From: Acidobacteriota bacterium
GTDB lineage: Bacteria; Acidobacteriota; Terriglobia; Terriglobales; Acidobacteriaceae
Direction: 5' to 3'
DNA: 64,000 nt
NCBI GenBank assembly: GCA_021803035.1
Contig: JAJZME010000071.1
Coordinates: 1-64,000, forward strand
In this document: piece by piece, positions 42,156-51,864 of the stretch
Numbering within the stretch: position 1 is the first letter of the stretch
How the letters are laid out: each line of letters starts with the position of its first letter
Translations under genes and position numbers: made by a program
The notes under the pieces: generated by a model
Told to the model about the DNA's origin: nothing
Database searches by the model: none
Seen by the model: only the letters and a program-made list of their open reading frames with translations

Positions 42156-42197
42156 GTGTGTGTCCGCGCGTCGTGGCTCCCAATCGGCCCAATGATC

Positions 42198-42632
42198 CTA
42201 CTTGCCGCCGCTTGAGCCCGGTATATTCATCGGCCGCGTAACGATTGATACATTGGTAATTCCCGCCTGCTCTACCGCGTCCATCACGGTGCAGAAAACA
42301 CCGTACGGAATGGTCCGGTCGGCGGCGAGATAGATCGTCTGGTGCGCCATCTGCTTGTTTTTGGCGCGCAGCGTCGCGGTCAAAGCGTGAATATTGATGG
42401 GCTTGTCGTTCAGGAAGATATTTTGCTGCGCGTCGATGGTGACCACGGTGCGCTCCTGGGTGATCTGGCGCACGGTGCGGGTCTGGGGCACATTCACCTC
42501 GATGCCCGACTGCAACACCGGCTCGGTGATCATGAAGATGATCAGCAACACCAGCACCACGTCGACCAGGGGCGTAACGTTGATCTCCGCGAGCGAAGTT
42601 TGCGTACCGCCGTTGTTATTTGTAAACGCCAC
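42198..42632 (-). CDS. tolR: ExbD/TolR-family motor protein
   Basis: A 144-aa protein with a single helix LVDVVLVLLIIFMITEPVL containing the essential membrane Asp (VDVV), and a periplasmic domain. It couples proton flow with TolQ. The start is a GTG within the end of the tolQ gene (17-nt overlap) behind GGGAGGTGGAG, which indicates translational coupling. ExbD is the alternative name; gene order favours TolR. Confidence 0.85.
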   Translation of the reverse strand: MAFTNNNGGTQTSLAEINVTPLVDVVLVLLIIFMITEPVLQSGIEVNVPQTRTVRQITQERTVVTIDAQQNIFLNDKPINIHALTATLRAKNKQMAHQTIYLAADRTIPYGVFCTVMDAVEQAGITNVSIVTRPMNIPGSSGGK

Positions 42633-43395
42633 GCTCCACCTCCCGCGGAATCTCGGTTCCGGGGCTGCGCTGCGCCTGCGCGGCGCGCGTGGGAATTTCA
42701 TCGAGCGAGTTCAACAGCTCACGGCAAAAGTCGTCGGTAGCTGAAGCGAACACTTTGATGCGCGCCGTGAACTGGTTATAAGCCACCAGAGCCGGTACGG
42801 CCACAAACAAACCCGCCGCCGTGGTGATCAGCGCCTCGCTGACGCCTGGACCGACCGCCCGGAGCGTAGCGGTTCCTGCCATGGTCAGTTCCTGAAAGGC
42901 GTCGACGATGCCCATCACCGTCCCAAACAGCCCCACGAACGGGCTCGCCGAAGCGATCGTGGCCAGCCACGTCATCCGGCGCTCCATCTGCGACACCGCT
43001 TCGCTCGCCGAAGTGCGCGCCGTCCGGTCCAGCGCCGCCAGATTGACCGGTGGTCCCGATCCTCCCGTCTGCCGCCGGTAGGTCTCGTAGATGTCCTCAA
43101 AGACCTGCGCCAGCGGGCTGTTGCTGTAATCTCCCGTGTGCGCGGCGACCTCCTTGAGGCTCGTCGACTTGCGGAACATGCGCACGAATTGCCGGCTCTC
43201 TCTGGTTGCCCGCCGGAACTCGCCGATCTTTCCGAGGATCACGGTCCACGAATAGAGGCTGGCGCACAACAACACCACCAGAACCGCGATGGCGATCGGT
43301 CCGATGTGGCCGAACAACTCCCCTAACGCCTTGAAGCTCTGCGTGCCGCCGGAGGCGCCGGGAATGGGCGGAGCCGCGCCGCTGCCGGTCTGCAA
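42616..43395 (-). CDS. tolQ: ExbB/TolQ-family motor protein
   Basis: A 259-aa three-helix membrane protein of the MotA/TolQ/ExbB family. The long cytoplasmic loop and the conserved last two helices (ATIASASPFVGLFGTVMGIVD and EALITTAAGLFVAVPALVAYN) are clear. It heads the Tol-Pal cluster: tolQ, tolR, tolA-like, tolB, pal, cpoB. No convincing RBS was seen before the ATG; an upstream start is possible. Confidence 0.87.
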   Translation of the reverse strand: MQTGSGAAPPIPGASGGTQSFKALGELFGHIGPIAIAVLVVLLCASLYSWTVILGKIGEFRRATRESRQFVRMFRKSTSLKEVAAHTGDYSNSPLAQVFEDIYETYRRQTGGSGPPVNLAALDRTARTSASEAVSQMERRMTWLATIASASPFVGLFGTVMGIVDAFQELTMAGTATLRAVGPGVSEALITTAAGLFVAVPALVAYNQFTARIKVFASATDDFCRELLNSLDEIPTRAAQAQRSPGTEIPREVERGVYK

Positions 43396-43593
43396 AATGG
43401 TAAAAATCGCTAAGGTAAAAATCGCATTTCACCTCATAATCACGGTATCAGACGTTCTCTGGTAACTCCAAGTGATCGATCCGGCACCTGCGCAGGCGTA
43501 GCCAACTTGTCAATCCGCCAGGCCGCAAGCGCCCCGTTCATGCTATGCTGCGCTCGGACTTAACTGCTGCCAATGCCAAGCAATAAGTGAATC

Positions 43594-45273
43594 ATGCTTA
43601 TCGAGTTGCGCGCTGAAAATTACGCGGTCATCGATCACGCCATCGCCGTCTTCGGTCCCGGCCTGAACCTGCTGACGGGTGAAACCGGGGCGGGGAAATC
43701 CATTCTTGTGGATGCACTTGCGCTCCTGATGGGCGGCAAAGCATCGGCCGATCTGGTCCGCCATGGCGCGGACAAGGCCGTGGTGGCCTGTGTCTTCGAG
43801 TCTACGCCCGCCGCCGAGGCTATTCTTGAGGAAAACGGCATCGACTGTGAGGGCGCGGAGATTATTTTGCGCCGCGAAATCTCCTCCAACGGTAAAGGCC
43901 GCGTTTTCATCAACAATCAGCCCGCCACGGTTGCTGTTCTGCGCCAGCTTGCGCCGGAACTGGCGCTGGTTCACGCCCAGAGCGAAACCCTGTCCAGCTT
44001 TGACCAGGCGCAGCAGCGCATTCTGCTGGACCGCTTTGGCGGCGTCTCCACCGAGGCGACGGCGGCCGCACATGCTCGCTGGGCGGGGGCGCGGAACAAG
44101 CTCGACGAATTGCTCCAGGGCGAGCAGGACCGGCTGCGCATGGTCGATCTGTGGAGCTACCAGCGCAACGAGATTGAAGCGGCGCGGCTCGAACCGGGCG
44201 AAGACGAGGCCCTGGAAACCGAGAAGCGCGTGCTGGCCAACGCCGAAAAGCTCTACGCCGCCGCCATGGGCGCCTTCGAGCAGCTCTACGAAGGCGGCGC
44301 CAGCGCCGAAGCCGCCCTGCGCAATGCTGTTCGCAACGTCGACGAACTGTCCCGCTATGACAGCCGCTTTGCCGAGCCTGCGCAGCAGTTGGCGGGCGCC
44401 CGCGCTACCATCTCCGATATCGCTTCAACGCTGCGCGACTATGCCGAAGGCATCAACGCCAGCCCCGAGCGCCTGGCGGAGATCGAAGACCGCCTGGCGC
44501 TGCTCGACCGGCTGAAGCGCAAATACGGCAAGACCGTTGTGGAGGTCATTGCTTTTGGCGAGGACGTGGCGCGCAAGCTGGCCGAGGTGGAAGATCGCGA
44601 CGAAATTCTAAAGACGTTGCGCGCCGAGTTGGATGAAGCCGCGGCGGTCTATCGCAAGGCCGCCGCCGCGCTGACTGCCGAACGCCGTGCCGCCGCAGCC
44701 AGGCTGGCCCGCCAGGCTGAAGCGCAGATCAATTCGCTGGCCATGAAGGCGCACTTCGAGGCCGCCGTCCGCTGCGACGAAGACGAAACAGGCTGGGCCG
44801 CGGCCGGCTGGGACGAGATCGAATTTCTTATCGCCACCAACGCCGGCGAGCCGCTCAAGCCACTCGTCGAGATCGCCTCCGGCGGCGAGCTGTCGCGCGT
44901 GATGCTGGCGCTCAAGGTGGCGGTTGAAGAGCACTCCGCCAAAAGCAGCAGGAAGCCCACGCCGCGCACCCTGGTCTTCGACGAGATCGACATCGGCATC
45001 GGCGGCCGCGCGGCGGAGGCGGTCGGGCAGAAGCTCAAAGCGCTGGGGCGCGGCCAGCAGGTTCTGTGCGTCACCCACCTGCCGCAAATCGCCGCCTTCG
45101 CCGATCAGCATCTGGCGGTGGAAAAGCGCGAAGACCATGGCCGCACCAGGACGCGGATCCGCACCCTGGACGACGGCGCCCGCACGCAGGAAGTGGCGCG
45201 CATGTTATCCGGCGCCAAAGTGACCGATACCAGCCTGCAGCATGCATCGCAGATGATTGCGGCAAGCCGGTAG
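43594..45273 (+). CDS. recN: DNA repair protein RecN
   Basis: A 559-aa SMC-like ATPase acting in double-strand-break repair. Walker A is LTGETGAGKSILVDAL (about 27-42), the signature is ASGGELSRVMLALK and Walker B is TLVFDEIDIGIGG. Between lie two coiled-coil stretches, as normal for RecN. The ATG follows a short 200-bp gap after the divergently placed tolQ start; no clear RBS or LexA box is seen. Confidence 0.93.
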   Translation: MLIELRAENYAVIDHAIAVFGPGLNLLTGETGAGKSILVDALALLMGGKASADLVRHGADKAVVACVFESTPAAEAILEENGIDCEGAEIILRREISSNGKGRVFINNQPATVAVLRQLAPELALVHAQSETLSSFDQAQQRILLDRFGGVSTEATAAAHARWAGARNKLDELLQGEQDRLRMVDLWSYQRNEIEAARLEPGEDEALETEKRVLANAEKLYAAAMGAFEQLYEGGASAEAALRNAVRNVDELSRYDSRFAEPAQQLAGARATISDIASTLRDYAEGINASPERLAEIEDRLALLDRLKRKYGKTVVEVIAFGEDVARKLAEVEDRDEILKTLRAELDEAAAVYRKAAAALTAERRAAAARLARQAEAQINSLAMKAHFEAAVRCDEDETGWAAAGWDEIEFLIATNAGEPLKPLVEIASGGELSRVMLALKVAVEEHSAKSSRKPTPRTLVFDEIDIGIGGRAAEAVGQKLKALGRGQQVLCVTHLPQIAAFADQHLAVEKREDHGRTRTRIRTLDDGARTQEVARMLSGAKVTDTSLQHASQMIAASR

Positions 45274-45400
45274 CGGCAGATGAAGCGGCCATCGTCCGCG
45301 GCTTTTGGAGCGACGGGGAAAAAGGACAGGTTATTCAGCCAGTTTGCACCAGGCTGAAGCCGGTCCCATTGTTTCCTGAGCGGCCAATCCTGAGCCCGAA

Positions 45401-46003
45401 TTAGTGGCCGCGCCCGTGTCCATGCCCGTTGCCGTGGTCATGTCCGTTGCCGCGCCCGCGCCCGTTGCCGCGTCCCCTGCCACGGCCGTAGCCGTGTCCA
45501 TTGCCATGCGGGTTTCCGCGCCCGTAGGCGCGTGGGTTACCGTGGTTCTGGTATTGGCCGTAGTGATGGCCGTTGTCACGGTGGTTGCGGTACTGGCCAT
45601 AGTGGTTGCCATTGTCATGCCGGTACTCGACCGCGCGGTAATCGCCGTGGAAGCGGCGTTCCCAGCCGCGATGTTCGGCCCAGTCAGGCCGCTCACCGCG
45701 GTAGGGCAGCACTCCGCGGTAGCCGAACCGCGGATCGTAATAGCGATCTACGTAGCCGCGAAAGCCGTTGGGGCCGCCAAACCACGGACCGGCGCCGATG
45801 AAGACGCCGCTCTGAAACCACTGCGGGCCGTAATAGCCCAAGGGAGCGCAGTTATACGGCGCGTAGCCGAAGTAGCCGTAGGGGCAAACGGGCGGGGTGC
45901 CGATTTGAACGTTGATGCTGACCTGAGCCTGTGCGCCGGGTGCGCCCGCAGCCACAAATATGGCGGCGATCGCCGCCAGAATAGCAACCCTGAGCCTTTT
46001 CAT
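45401..46003 (-). CDS. Secreted Gly/His/Tyr-rich protein
   Basis: A 200-aa exported protein: signal peptide to about AQAQV, an aromatic-rich region (YGYFGYAPYNCAPLGYYGP), then two imperfect units around NGNHYGQYRNHRDNGHHYG and a Gly/Arg/His tail (GNGHDHGNGHGHGRGH). It has a good AAGGAGGTACG RBS. The low-complexity tail could bind metals or polyanions; the body resembles short exported YXWGXW-type proteins. Function unknown. Confidence 0.6.
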   Translation of the reverse strand: MKRLRVAILAAIAAIFVAAGAPGAQAQVSINVQIGTPPVCPYGYFGYAPYNCAPLGYYGPQWFQSGVFIGAGPWFGGPNGFRGYVDRYYDPRFGYRGVLPYRGERPDWAEHRGWERRFHGDYRAVEYRHDNGNHYGQYRNHRDNGHHYGQYQNHGNPRAYGRGNPHGNGHGYGRGRGRGNGRGRGNGHDHGNGHGHGRGH

Positions 46004-46260
46004 CGTACCTCCTTGTTCTTTCAAGCGGGGCAGCCACCTATCTGTGCCACGAGCAATTCTCGCACGGCAAAACAGGGCGGCAGCGCCGTTCCTGCCAGGG
46101 ACCAAGGGCAATGCATCGTGCAACTTAAAGGGCGGGCTCTTTCGATATGGACCCGTTTCAATCCTGTTCCCTCTCAGATGAGGGACGATCTGCAAAGGAT
46201 GTAGAAAATCGTACAGGGCGGCGCCGTATGCCGCAAGGGAGAAGACGCGTCTTCCGGGCC

Positions 46261-46302
46261 AAAAACAAGCCGCATGCGGTTCGCGTACACCGGATGCGGC
46301 TT
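46261..46302 (-). terminator. Intrinsic terminator of gap-pgk
   Basis: On the minus strand AAGCCGCAT and ATGCGGCTT (46294-46302 and 46267-46275) form a 9-bp stem, extendable through CCGGT/ACCGC-like pairs, followed at once by GTTTTTGG. It starts 45 bp after the pgk stop codon. Confidence 0.7.
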
Positions 46303-46346
46303 CAGTCTGATCCCTGATTTCAGATTTCTGCTCTTAGCGCGCTGCC

Positions 46347-47561
46347 TTACTTGTCGTTCAGCGCCTCAACGCCGGGCAGCTTCTTGCCTTCCAGAAACTC
46401 CAGGCTGGCGCCGCCGCCGGTAGAGATGTGCGTGATCTGGTCTGCTACGCCGGCCTGGTTGATGGCGCTGACCGAGTCGCCGCCGCCGATGATGGAGGTG
46501 GCTGACTTGTTGGCCGCCACCGCTTTGGCAATTGCGTTGGTGCCCACGGCGAAGCGCGGAAACTCGAAGACGCCGGCCGGGCCGTTCCACACGATGGTGC
46601 GCGCGCCCGCGACCACCTTTTCGATAGCCGCGACGGTTTTGGGACCGATGTCCAGGCCCTGCCAGTCGGCCGGGAAATCCTTCGAGCAATCCCATGGCTG
46701 CGTCCTGGCGTCGGGCGCAAAGTTGTCGGCCAGGATGTTATCCACAGGCAGCAGCAGTTCGACGCCTTTGGCTTTGGCCTTGGCCAGAGCCTCTCTGGCA
46801 ACTTCGATCTTGTCTTCCTCGACCAGGGACTTGCCGGTGGCCACGCCGAGAGCGCGCTGGAAGGTATAAGCCATGCCGCCGACGATGACCAGCGTGTCCA
46901 CCTTGTCCAGCAGGTTGTTGATCACGTCGATCTTGCCTGAGATCTTGGAGCCGCCGATGATCGCGACGAAAGGCTTTTCCGGCGATTCAAGCGCCTTGCC
47001 GAGGTAGGTGATCTCCTTTTCCATCAGCAGGCCGGCAGCGGCGGGCTTGAGGAAGTGCGTAATGCCCTCGGTTGAAGCGTGGGCGCGATGGGCGCTGCCG
47101 AAGGCGTCATTGACGTAGACCTCGGCTAGGGAAGCCAGCGCCTTGGAAAAGCCGGGGCCGTTGGCCTCTTCTTCGGCGTGGTAGCGCAGGTTTTCGAGCA
47201 GCAGCACCTGGCCCGATTCGAGCTGATGGGCCATCTCGCTGGCAATCTCGCCCACGCAGTCGGGTGAAAAGGCCACGTTCACGCTTCCGCTGAGCTGCTT
47301 GTCCAGCAGTTCGCGCAGCCGCGTGGCCACGGGACGCAGCGAGTACTTGGGATTGGGCTTGCCCTTGGGCCGGCCCAGGTGCGAAGCGAGGATGACTTTC
47401 GCCTTGCGCTGCAGGGCGTAGACGATGGTGGGCAGCGTGGCCACAATACGCGTGTCGTCGGTGATGGTCGAGCCGTCCTCGGTGAGCGGGACGTTGAAAT
47501 CGACGCGGATGAAGACCCGCTTGTTGGCCAGATCGATGTCGCGAATGGTGAGCTTGGGCAT
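46347..47561 (-). CDS. pgk: Phosphoglycerate kinase
   Basis: A 404-aa glycolytic enzyme that transfers phosphate from 1,3-bisphosphoglycerate to ADP. Key stretches are FIRVDFNVPLTEDG, ASHLGRPKGKPN, the hinge region VAIIGGSKISGKIDV, TIVWNGPAGVFEF and GGGDSVSAINQ, with GGGASLEFLEGKKLPG near the end. AAGGAAGG precedes the ATG. It follows gap in the same operon after a 130-bp spacer with a heptamer repeat structure and is followed by an intrinsic terminator. Confidence 0.96.
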   Translation of the reverse strand: MPKLTIRDIDLANKRVFIRVDFNVPLTEDGSTITDDTRIVATLPTIVYALQRKAKVILASHLGRPKGKPNPKYSLRPVATRLRELLDKQLSGSVNVAFSPDCVGEIASEMAHQLESGQVLLLENLRYHAEEEANGPGFSKALASLAEVYVNDAFGSAHRAHASTEGITHFLKPAAAGLLMEKEITYLGKALESPEKPFVAIIGGSKISGKIDVINNLLDKVDTLVIVGGMAYTFQRALGVATGKSLVEEDKIEVAREALAKAKAKGVELLLPVDNILADNFAPDARTQPWDCSKDFPADWQGLDIGPKTVAAIEKVVAGARTIVWNGPAGVFEFPRFAVGTNAIAKAVAANKSATSIIGGGDSVSAINQAGVADQITHISTGGGASLEFLEGKKLPGVEALNDK

Positions 47562-47606
47562 GGTGCCTGTGCCTTCCTTGAAGTCGGTGGTCAGGGATCA
47601 ATGATT

Positions 47607-47690
47607 CAGTTCACAGTTCGCAGTTCACGGTGACCGGCCATGCTGGCATCCGGAGACTGCAAACTGCGAACCGGCAACGGTGAACTGCTT
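47607..47690. repeat. Heptamer-periodic facing arms between gap and pgk
   Basis: The left arm (47607-47641) has 7-nt units beginning CAGTTCA and CAGTTCG, and the right arm (47656-47690) has units such as ACTGCAA, ACTGCGA and ACGGTGA in the opposite sense, so the two can pair imperfectly. It would lie in the gap-pgk mRNA. Related arrays are at 7690-7783 and 63976-64000. Confidence 0.6.
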
Positions 47691-47691
47691 T

Positions 47692-48696
<1,005 letters not shown>

Positions 48697-48966
48697 GTGT
48701 GGTTTCTCCTTCAAAAATCGATGAAGCTGAGCATAAGAATGAGTCGTTCGGAGGTCCTGATCACGTGCGGAGGGCAATTCCACCAAACCTTTCATCGTAA
48801 CATTGGCAGCCGTGGTGGTTCAGCACTGCCCGGCTCCGGCGCACACAACCGTCTCCCGTCAGGATGCAGGCCGGAGCGCGCGACTGTATGTGACGAAGTG
48901 CACACGATTTGCAGCACTGCGCGGAATTGTGTTATTCGGGTATCACACGAAGGTGTAGAAAGCGGC
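48697..48966. other. Divergent intergenic region upstream of gap
   Basis: About 270 bp expected to hold the gap promoter and that of the kinase-like gene. No coding frame with RBS is seen, and no distinct motif was recognised. Confidence 0.35.
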
Positions 48967-49722
48967 ATGAGAAGACGCTCAAAACGCGCACCCAATCTTT
49001 CGGAATCCACGGGCAAGATCGGCCAGCAACTCCCATCGAATCAACCGGCTCCACTGATGCCGTCGTACGTGGACGAGACGTCACCGGAGCGGCCTGCCGC
49101 GCATCGTCCGCAGGAAAGCCGGCCGTCGGCGCGCCCCTCCCAACATCCGCCCCAACCGCAGTGGAACGTGCCCGCCGGCGAAGGCCGCCTGGAGGTTGAA
49201 ACGCAGCCGGAGACACCGACTGTTCCGGCTGCAGCCGCCGAGGGCGCGGAGCGCTCGCCGCAGGCTCCCAAAGGCTATGTGGTGCTGGCCATCGGGCTGC
49301 CGGGCTCGGGCAAGACCACCTGGTTCGGCCGCCGCGGAGTCTCGCCGCTCTCCAGCGACATGCTGCGCGGCATTCTCTTTGACGATGTCGAGGAGCAGCG
49401 CTATCAGGGGCTGGTCTTTTCCACGCTGCGCTCCATGCTGCGGGCGCGGCTCATCGCGCACATGCCCTGGAATTACGTGGACGCGACCAATCTTTCCGTC
49501 CACGAGCGCCGCCAGTGGATCAAGATGGCCAAGAGCTTTGGCTATGAAGTTCACGCCGTCTTTTTCGACGTGCCGCTGCAGGTCTGCCTGGAGCGCAACC
49601 GCCAGCGCGACCGCTCGGTGAGCGAAGAGGTGATGCGCAAGATGGCTGAAAAGCTCAAGCCGCCAGTCTTTGAAGAGGGTTTTGCGAAGATCACGGTGGT
49701 GCGCGTGAAGGGCTCGAGTTAA
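48967..49722 (+). CDS. P-loop kinase-like protein with long disordered N-terminus
   Basis: A 251-aa protein. The first 100 residues are Pro/Ser/Gln/Glu-rich and probably disordered. The second half is a small P-loop kinase: Walker A AIGLPGSGKTTWFGR, then DMLRGILFDD, YVDATNLSVHERRQW and VCLERNRQRDRSV, the layout of polynucleotide-kinase-like or zeta-toxin-related enzymes. The substrate is unknown; RNA/DNA 5'-hydroxyl ends are typical for the family. The ATG at 48967 has no RBS, and a later start is possible. Confidence 0.65.
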   Translation: MRRRSKRAPNLSESTGKIGQQLPSNQPAPLMPSYVDETSPERPAAHRPQESRPSARPSQHPPQPQWNVPAGEGRLEVETQPETPTVPAAAAEGAERSPQAPKGYVVLAIGLPGSGKTTWFGRRGVSPLSSDMLRGILFDDVEEQRYQGLVFSTLRSMLRARLIAHMPWNYVDATNLSVHERRQWIKMAKSFGYEVHAVFFDVPLQVCLERNRQRDRSVSEEVMRKMAEKLKPPVFEEGFAKITVVRVKGSS

Positions 49723-49801
49723 ATCGCCGAATTGCGATCATTACATTGCGGCTGTTGCCGCTGCGCCGATTTCTGGAATTCATTTTATAGGTGATCTGAT
49801 T

Positions 49802-50329
49802 ATGAGCACTGCCCCTGCCGGTCAACCGTCCGTTGAACCCTGGATGCGCGGAACCCACGCCGACGTTCCCGCCGCCGGCCGCGCCGTGCTGCACGCCCTG
49901 GACCTAGCCCTGGAAGACCTGACCAAATGGACCCAGGGCATCACCGATGCTGAAATTCACTGCCAGCCGTTCGGATTGACTTCGGTGGCTCGCCATCTGC
50001 GGCACATCGCCCGTTCCACCGACCGCCTGCTGAGCTACGCGGAAGGCAAGCAGCTCAGCGAAGAGCAGCTCAAAGCCCTGCGCGCCGAGGAGAACGCCGG
50101 CGAGGAAACGCTGGCCGGGTTGCTGACCGAGGTCGAGGTCTCTTTTCGCAATGCCGTCGAGCGCGTGCGCGCGCTGGCCGCGGAGGATCTGGAAACCCCT
50201 CGCACCGTCGGGCGCAGGCAGTTGCCAACCACTATCGGCGGTGCGCTCATCCATGTGGCCGATCACATCCAGCGTCACGTCGGGCAGGTGGTGACCACGG
50301 CCAAGGTGCTTAAGGCCGTTCGCGGCTGA
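49802..50329 (+). CDS. DinB-family protein
   Basis: A 175-aa four-helix-bundle protein of the DinB/YfiT superfamily. Metal-binding His candidates are in VARHLRHIARSTDRLL and ALIHVADHIQRHVGQ. Members act as thiol S-transferases (for bacillithiol or mycothiol) or have unknown roles; nothing here specifies the substrate. It lies between a P-loop protein and an MFS exporter, on the same strand. Confidence 0.75.
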   Translation: MSTAPAGQPSVEPWMRGTHADVPAAGRAVLHALDLALEDLTKWTQGITDAEIHCQPFGLTSVARHLRHIARSTDRLLSYAEGKQLSEEQLKALRAEENAGEETLAGLLTEVEVSFRNAVERVRALAAEDLETPRTVGRRQLPTTIGGALIHVADHIQRHVGQVVTTAKVLKAVRG

Positions 50330-50472
50330 CGGCTCTGTCTGCTCCGCCCGCGTTCGTGCAAGTTGATGAGCGTGGCTGAGCTGGAGCCGTTGCGCGCGCC
50401 GGTGCATCTCTGTTGTATGGCCTCTCAAAGTTGCGCCAGATACGGGGTAAGAAACGGAGTCCACCAGCGACC

Positions 50473-51816
50473 TTGAGCACGACCGACAAGACAAAGCCCG
50501 CCACAACACCCCAGGTTCGCGCAACACCCGATTCCGGCGGCCGCGGCGGCGTGTCGCATACCTGGCGCGCCCTGCGCCATCGCAACTTCAGGCTCTTCTT
50601 CGGCGGGCAAAGCATCTCGCTCATCGGCACGTGGATGACGCGCATCGCCATGGCGTGGCTGGTCTATCGCCTCACCCACTCGGCGCTGCTGCTGGGCATG
50701 GTCAGCTTCATGGGGCAGTTTCCCACCTTTCTGCTGGCGCCGTTTGCCGGCGTGTGGGTGGACCGGCTGAACCGCAGAAAGGTCCTGGTCTGCACGCAGA
50801 CGCTCTCCATGATGCAGTCGCTGGCGCTGGCCGGGCTCACATTCTCCGGTCTCATCACCATCCCCTGGATTCTGGCGCTGGCCGCGGCGCAGGGCTTGAT
50901 CAACGCCTTCGACATGCCGGGCCGCCAAGCCTTCATGGTGCAGATGGTGGAAGACCGCGGCGATCTGGGCAACGCCATCGCCATCAACTCGTCGATGGTG
51001 AACATGGCGCGCCTGGTCGGGCCTTCGCTGGCCGGCCTGGTTATCGCGGCCACCAGCGAAGGCTGGTGCTTTCTCATTGACGGCATCAGCTATCTGGCCG
51101 TTATAGCTTCTCTGCTGATGATGCGCATCCATGTCCGCACCCCCAAGCGCAAGGTCACGTCCACCTTCACGGAACTGAAGGAAGGCTGGACCTATGTTTC
51201 CAGCTTTCTGCCCATCCGCACCATCCTGATCCTGTTTGCCGTGGTCAGCCTGATGGGCATGCCGTTTGTGGTGCTGATGCCCATCTTTGCGGCCAAGGTG
51301 CTGGGCGGCGGGCCGCACACGCTCGGATTTCTGATGGGCGCCGTGGGCGTGGGCGCGCTGATCTCGGCCATCTCGCTGGCGGCGCGCAAGAACGTGCGCG
51401 GCCTCATCCGCATCATTCCCATTGCCGCGGCGGTGTTTGGCGCTGGCCTGATCGGATTCGGACTCTCGCACGCCTTCTGGCTCTCGATGGTGATGGCGTT
51501 TGTCGCCGGCATGGGCATGATGCAGGGCATGGCGGCCAGCAACACCATCATTCAAACGCTGGTGACCGAAGACAAGCGCGGGCGCGTCATGAGCTACTAC
51601 ACCATGGCGTTTGTGGGCATGGCGCCGTTTGGCAGCCTGCTGGCCGGGGCCATGGCCAGCGCCATCGGCGCGCAGGTAACGGTGATCGTGAACGGATCGG
51701 TTGTGGTGCTGGGCGCGATCTGGTTCGCAACGCGGCTGCCGGCGGTGCGGCGCGTAGTCCGGCCCATCTACCGCGAGATGGGAATCCTGATGGCCGCCGA
51801 GGAGATCCAGTCCTGA
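50473..51816 (+). CDS. MFS transporter (EntS/MFS_3 type)
   Basis: A 447-aa membrane exporter with about 11-12 helices. The first half has SISLIGTWMTRIAMAWLVYRL and the MFS loop APFAGVWVDRLNRRKVL; the style (NAFDMPGRQAFMVQMV) matches the enterobactin-exporter group. The substrate is unknown. The start is uncertain: TTG at 50473 (LSTTDKTK) or 50413; neither has a strong RBS. Its stop codon is inside a 19-bp hairpin shared with the convergent neighbour. Confidence 0.82.
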   Translation: MSTTDKTKPATTPQVRATPDSGGRGGVSHTWRALRHRNFRLFFGGQSISLIGTWMTRIAMAWLVYRLTHSALLLGMVSFMGQFPTFLLAPFAGVWVDRLNRRKVLVCTQTLSMMQSLALAGLTFSGLITIPWILALAAAQGLINAFDMPGRQAFMVQMVEDRGDLGNAIAINSSMVNMARLVGPSLAGLVIAATSEGWCFLIDGISYLAVIASLLMMRIHVRTPKRKVTSTFTELKEGWTYVSSFLPIRTILILFAVVSLMGMPFVVLMPIFAAKVLGGGPHTLGFLMGAVGVGALISAISLAARKNVRGLIRIIPIAAAVFGAGLIGFGLSHAFWLSMVMAFVAGMGMMQGMAASNTIIQTLVTEDKRGRVMSYYTMAFVGMAPFGSLLAGAMASAIGAQVTVIVNGSVVVLGAIWFATRLPAVRRVVRPIYREMGILMAAEEIQS

Positions 51817-51855
51817 ACCAGCAGGCGCAGAGGTCCGCGCCTGCTGGTTCAGGAC
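51810..51855. terminator. Perfect 19-bp hairpin between convergent genes
   Basis: GTCCTGAACCAGCAGGCGC (51810-51828) is perfectly complementary to 51837-51855 around an 8-nt loop. The left arm contains the MFS stop codon, and the minus-strand neighbour ends 10 bp beyond the right arm. No T run follows on either strand, so it is a strong barrier rather than a classical terminator, or an mRNA 3'-end protector. Confidence 0.65.
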
Positions 51856-51864
51856 AACATGGGA

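Noticed and set aside
47607-47690. Short regular repeats considered as a CRISPR array
   Set aside because: Units are 7 nt with no spacers, and no cas gene is present in the window.
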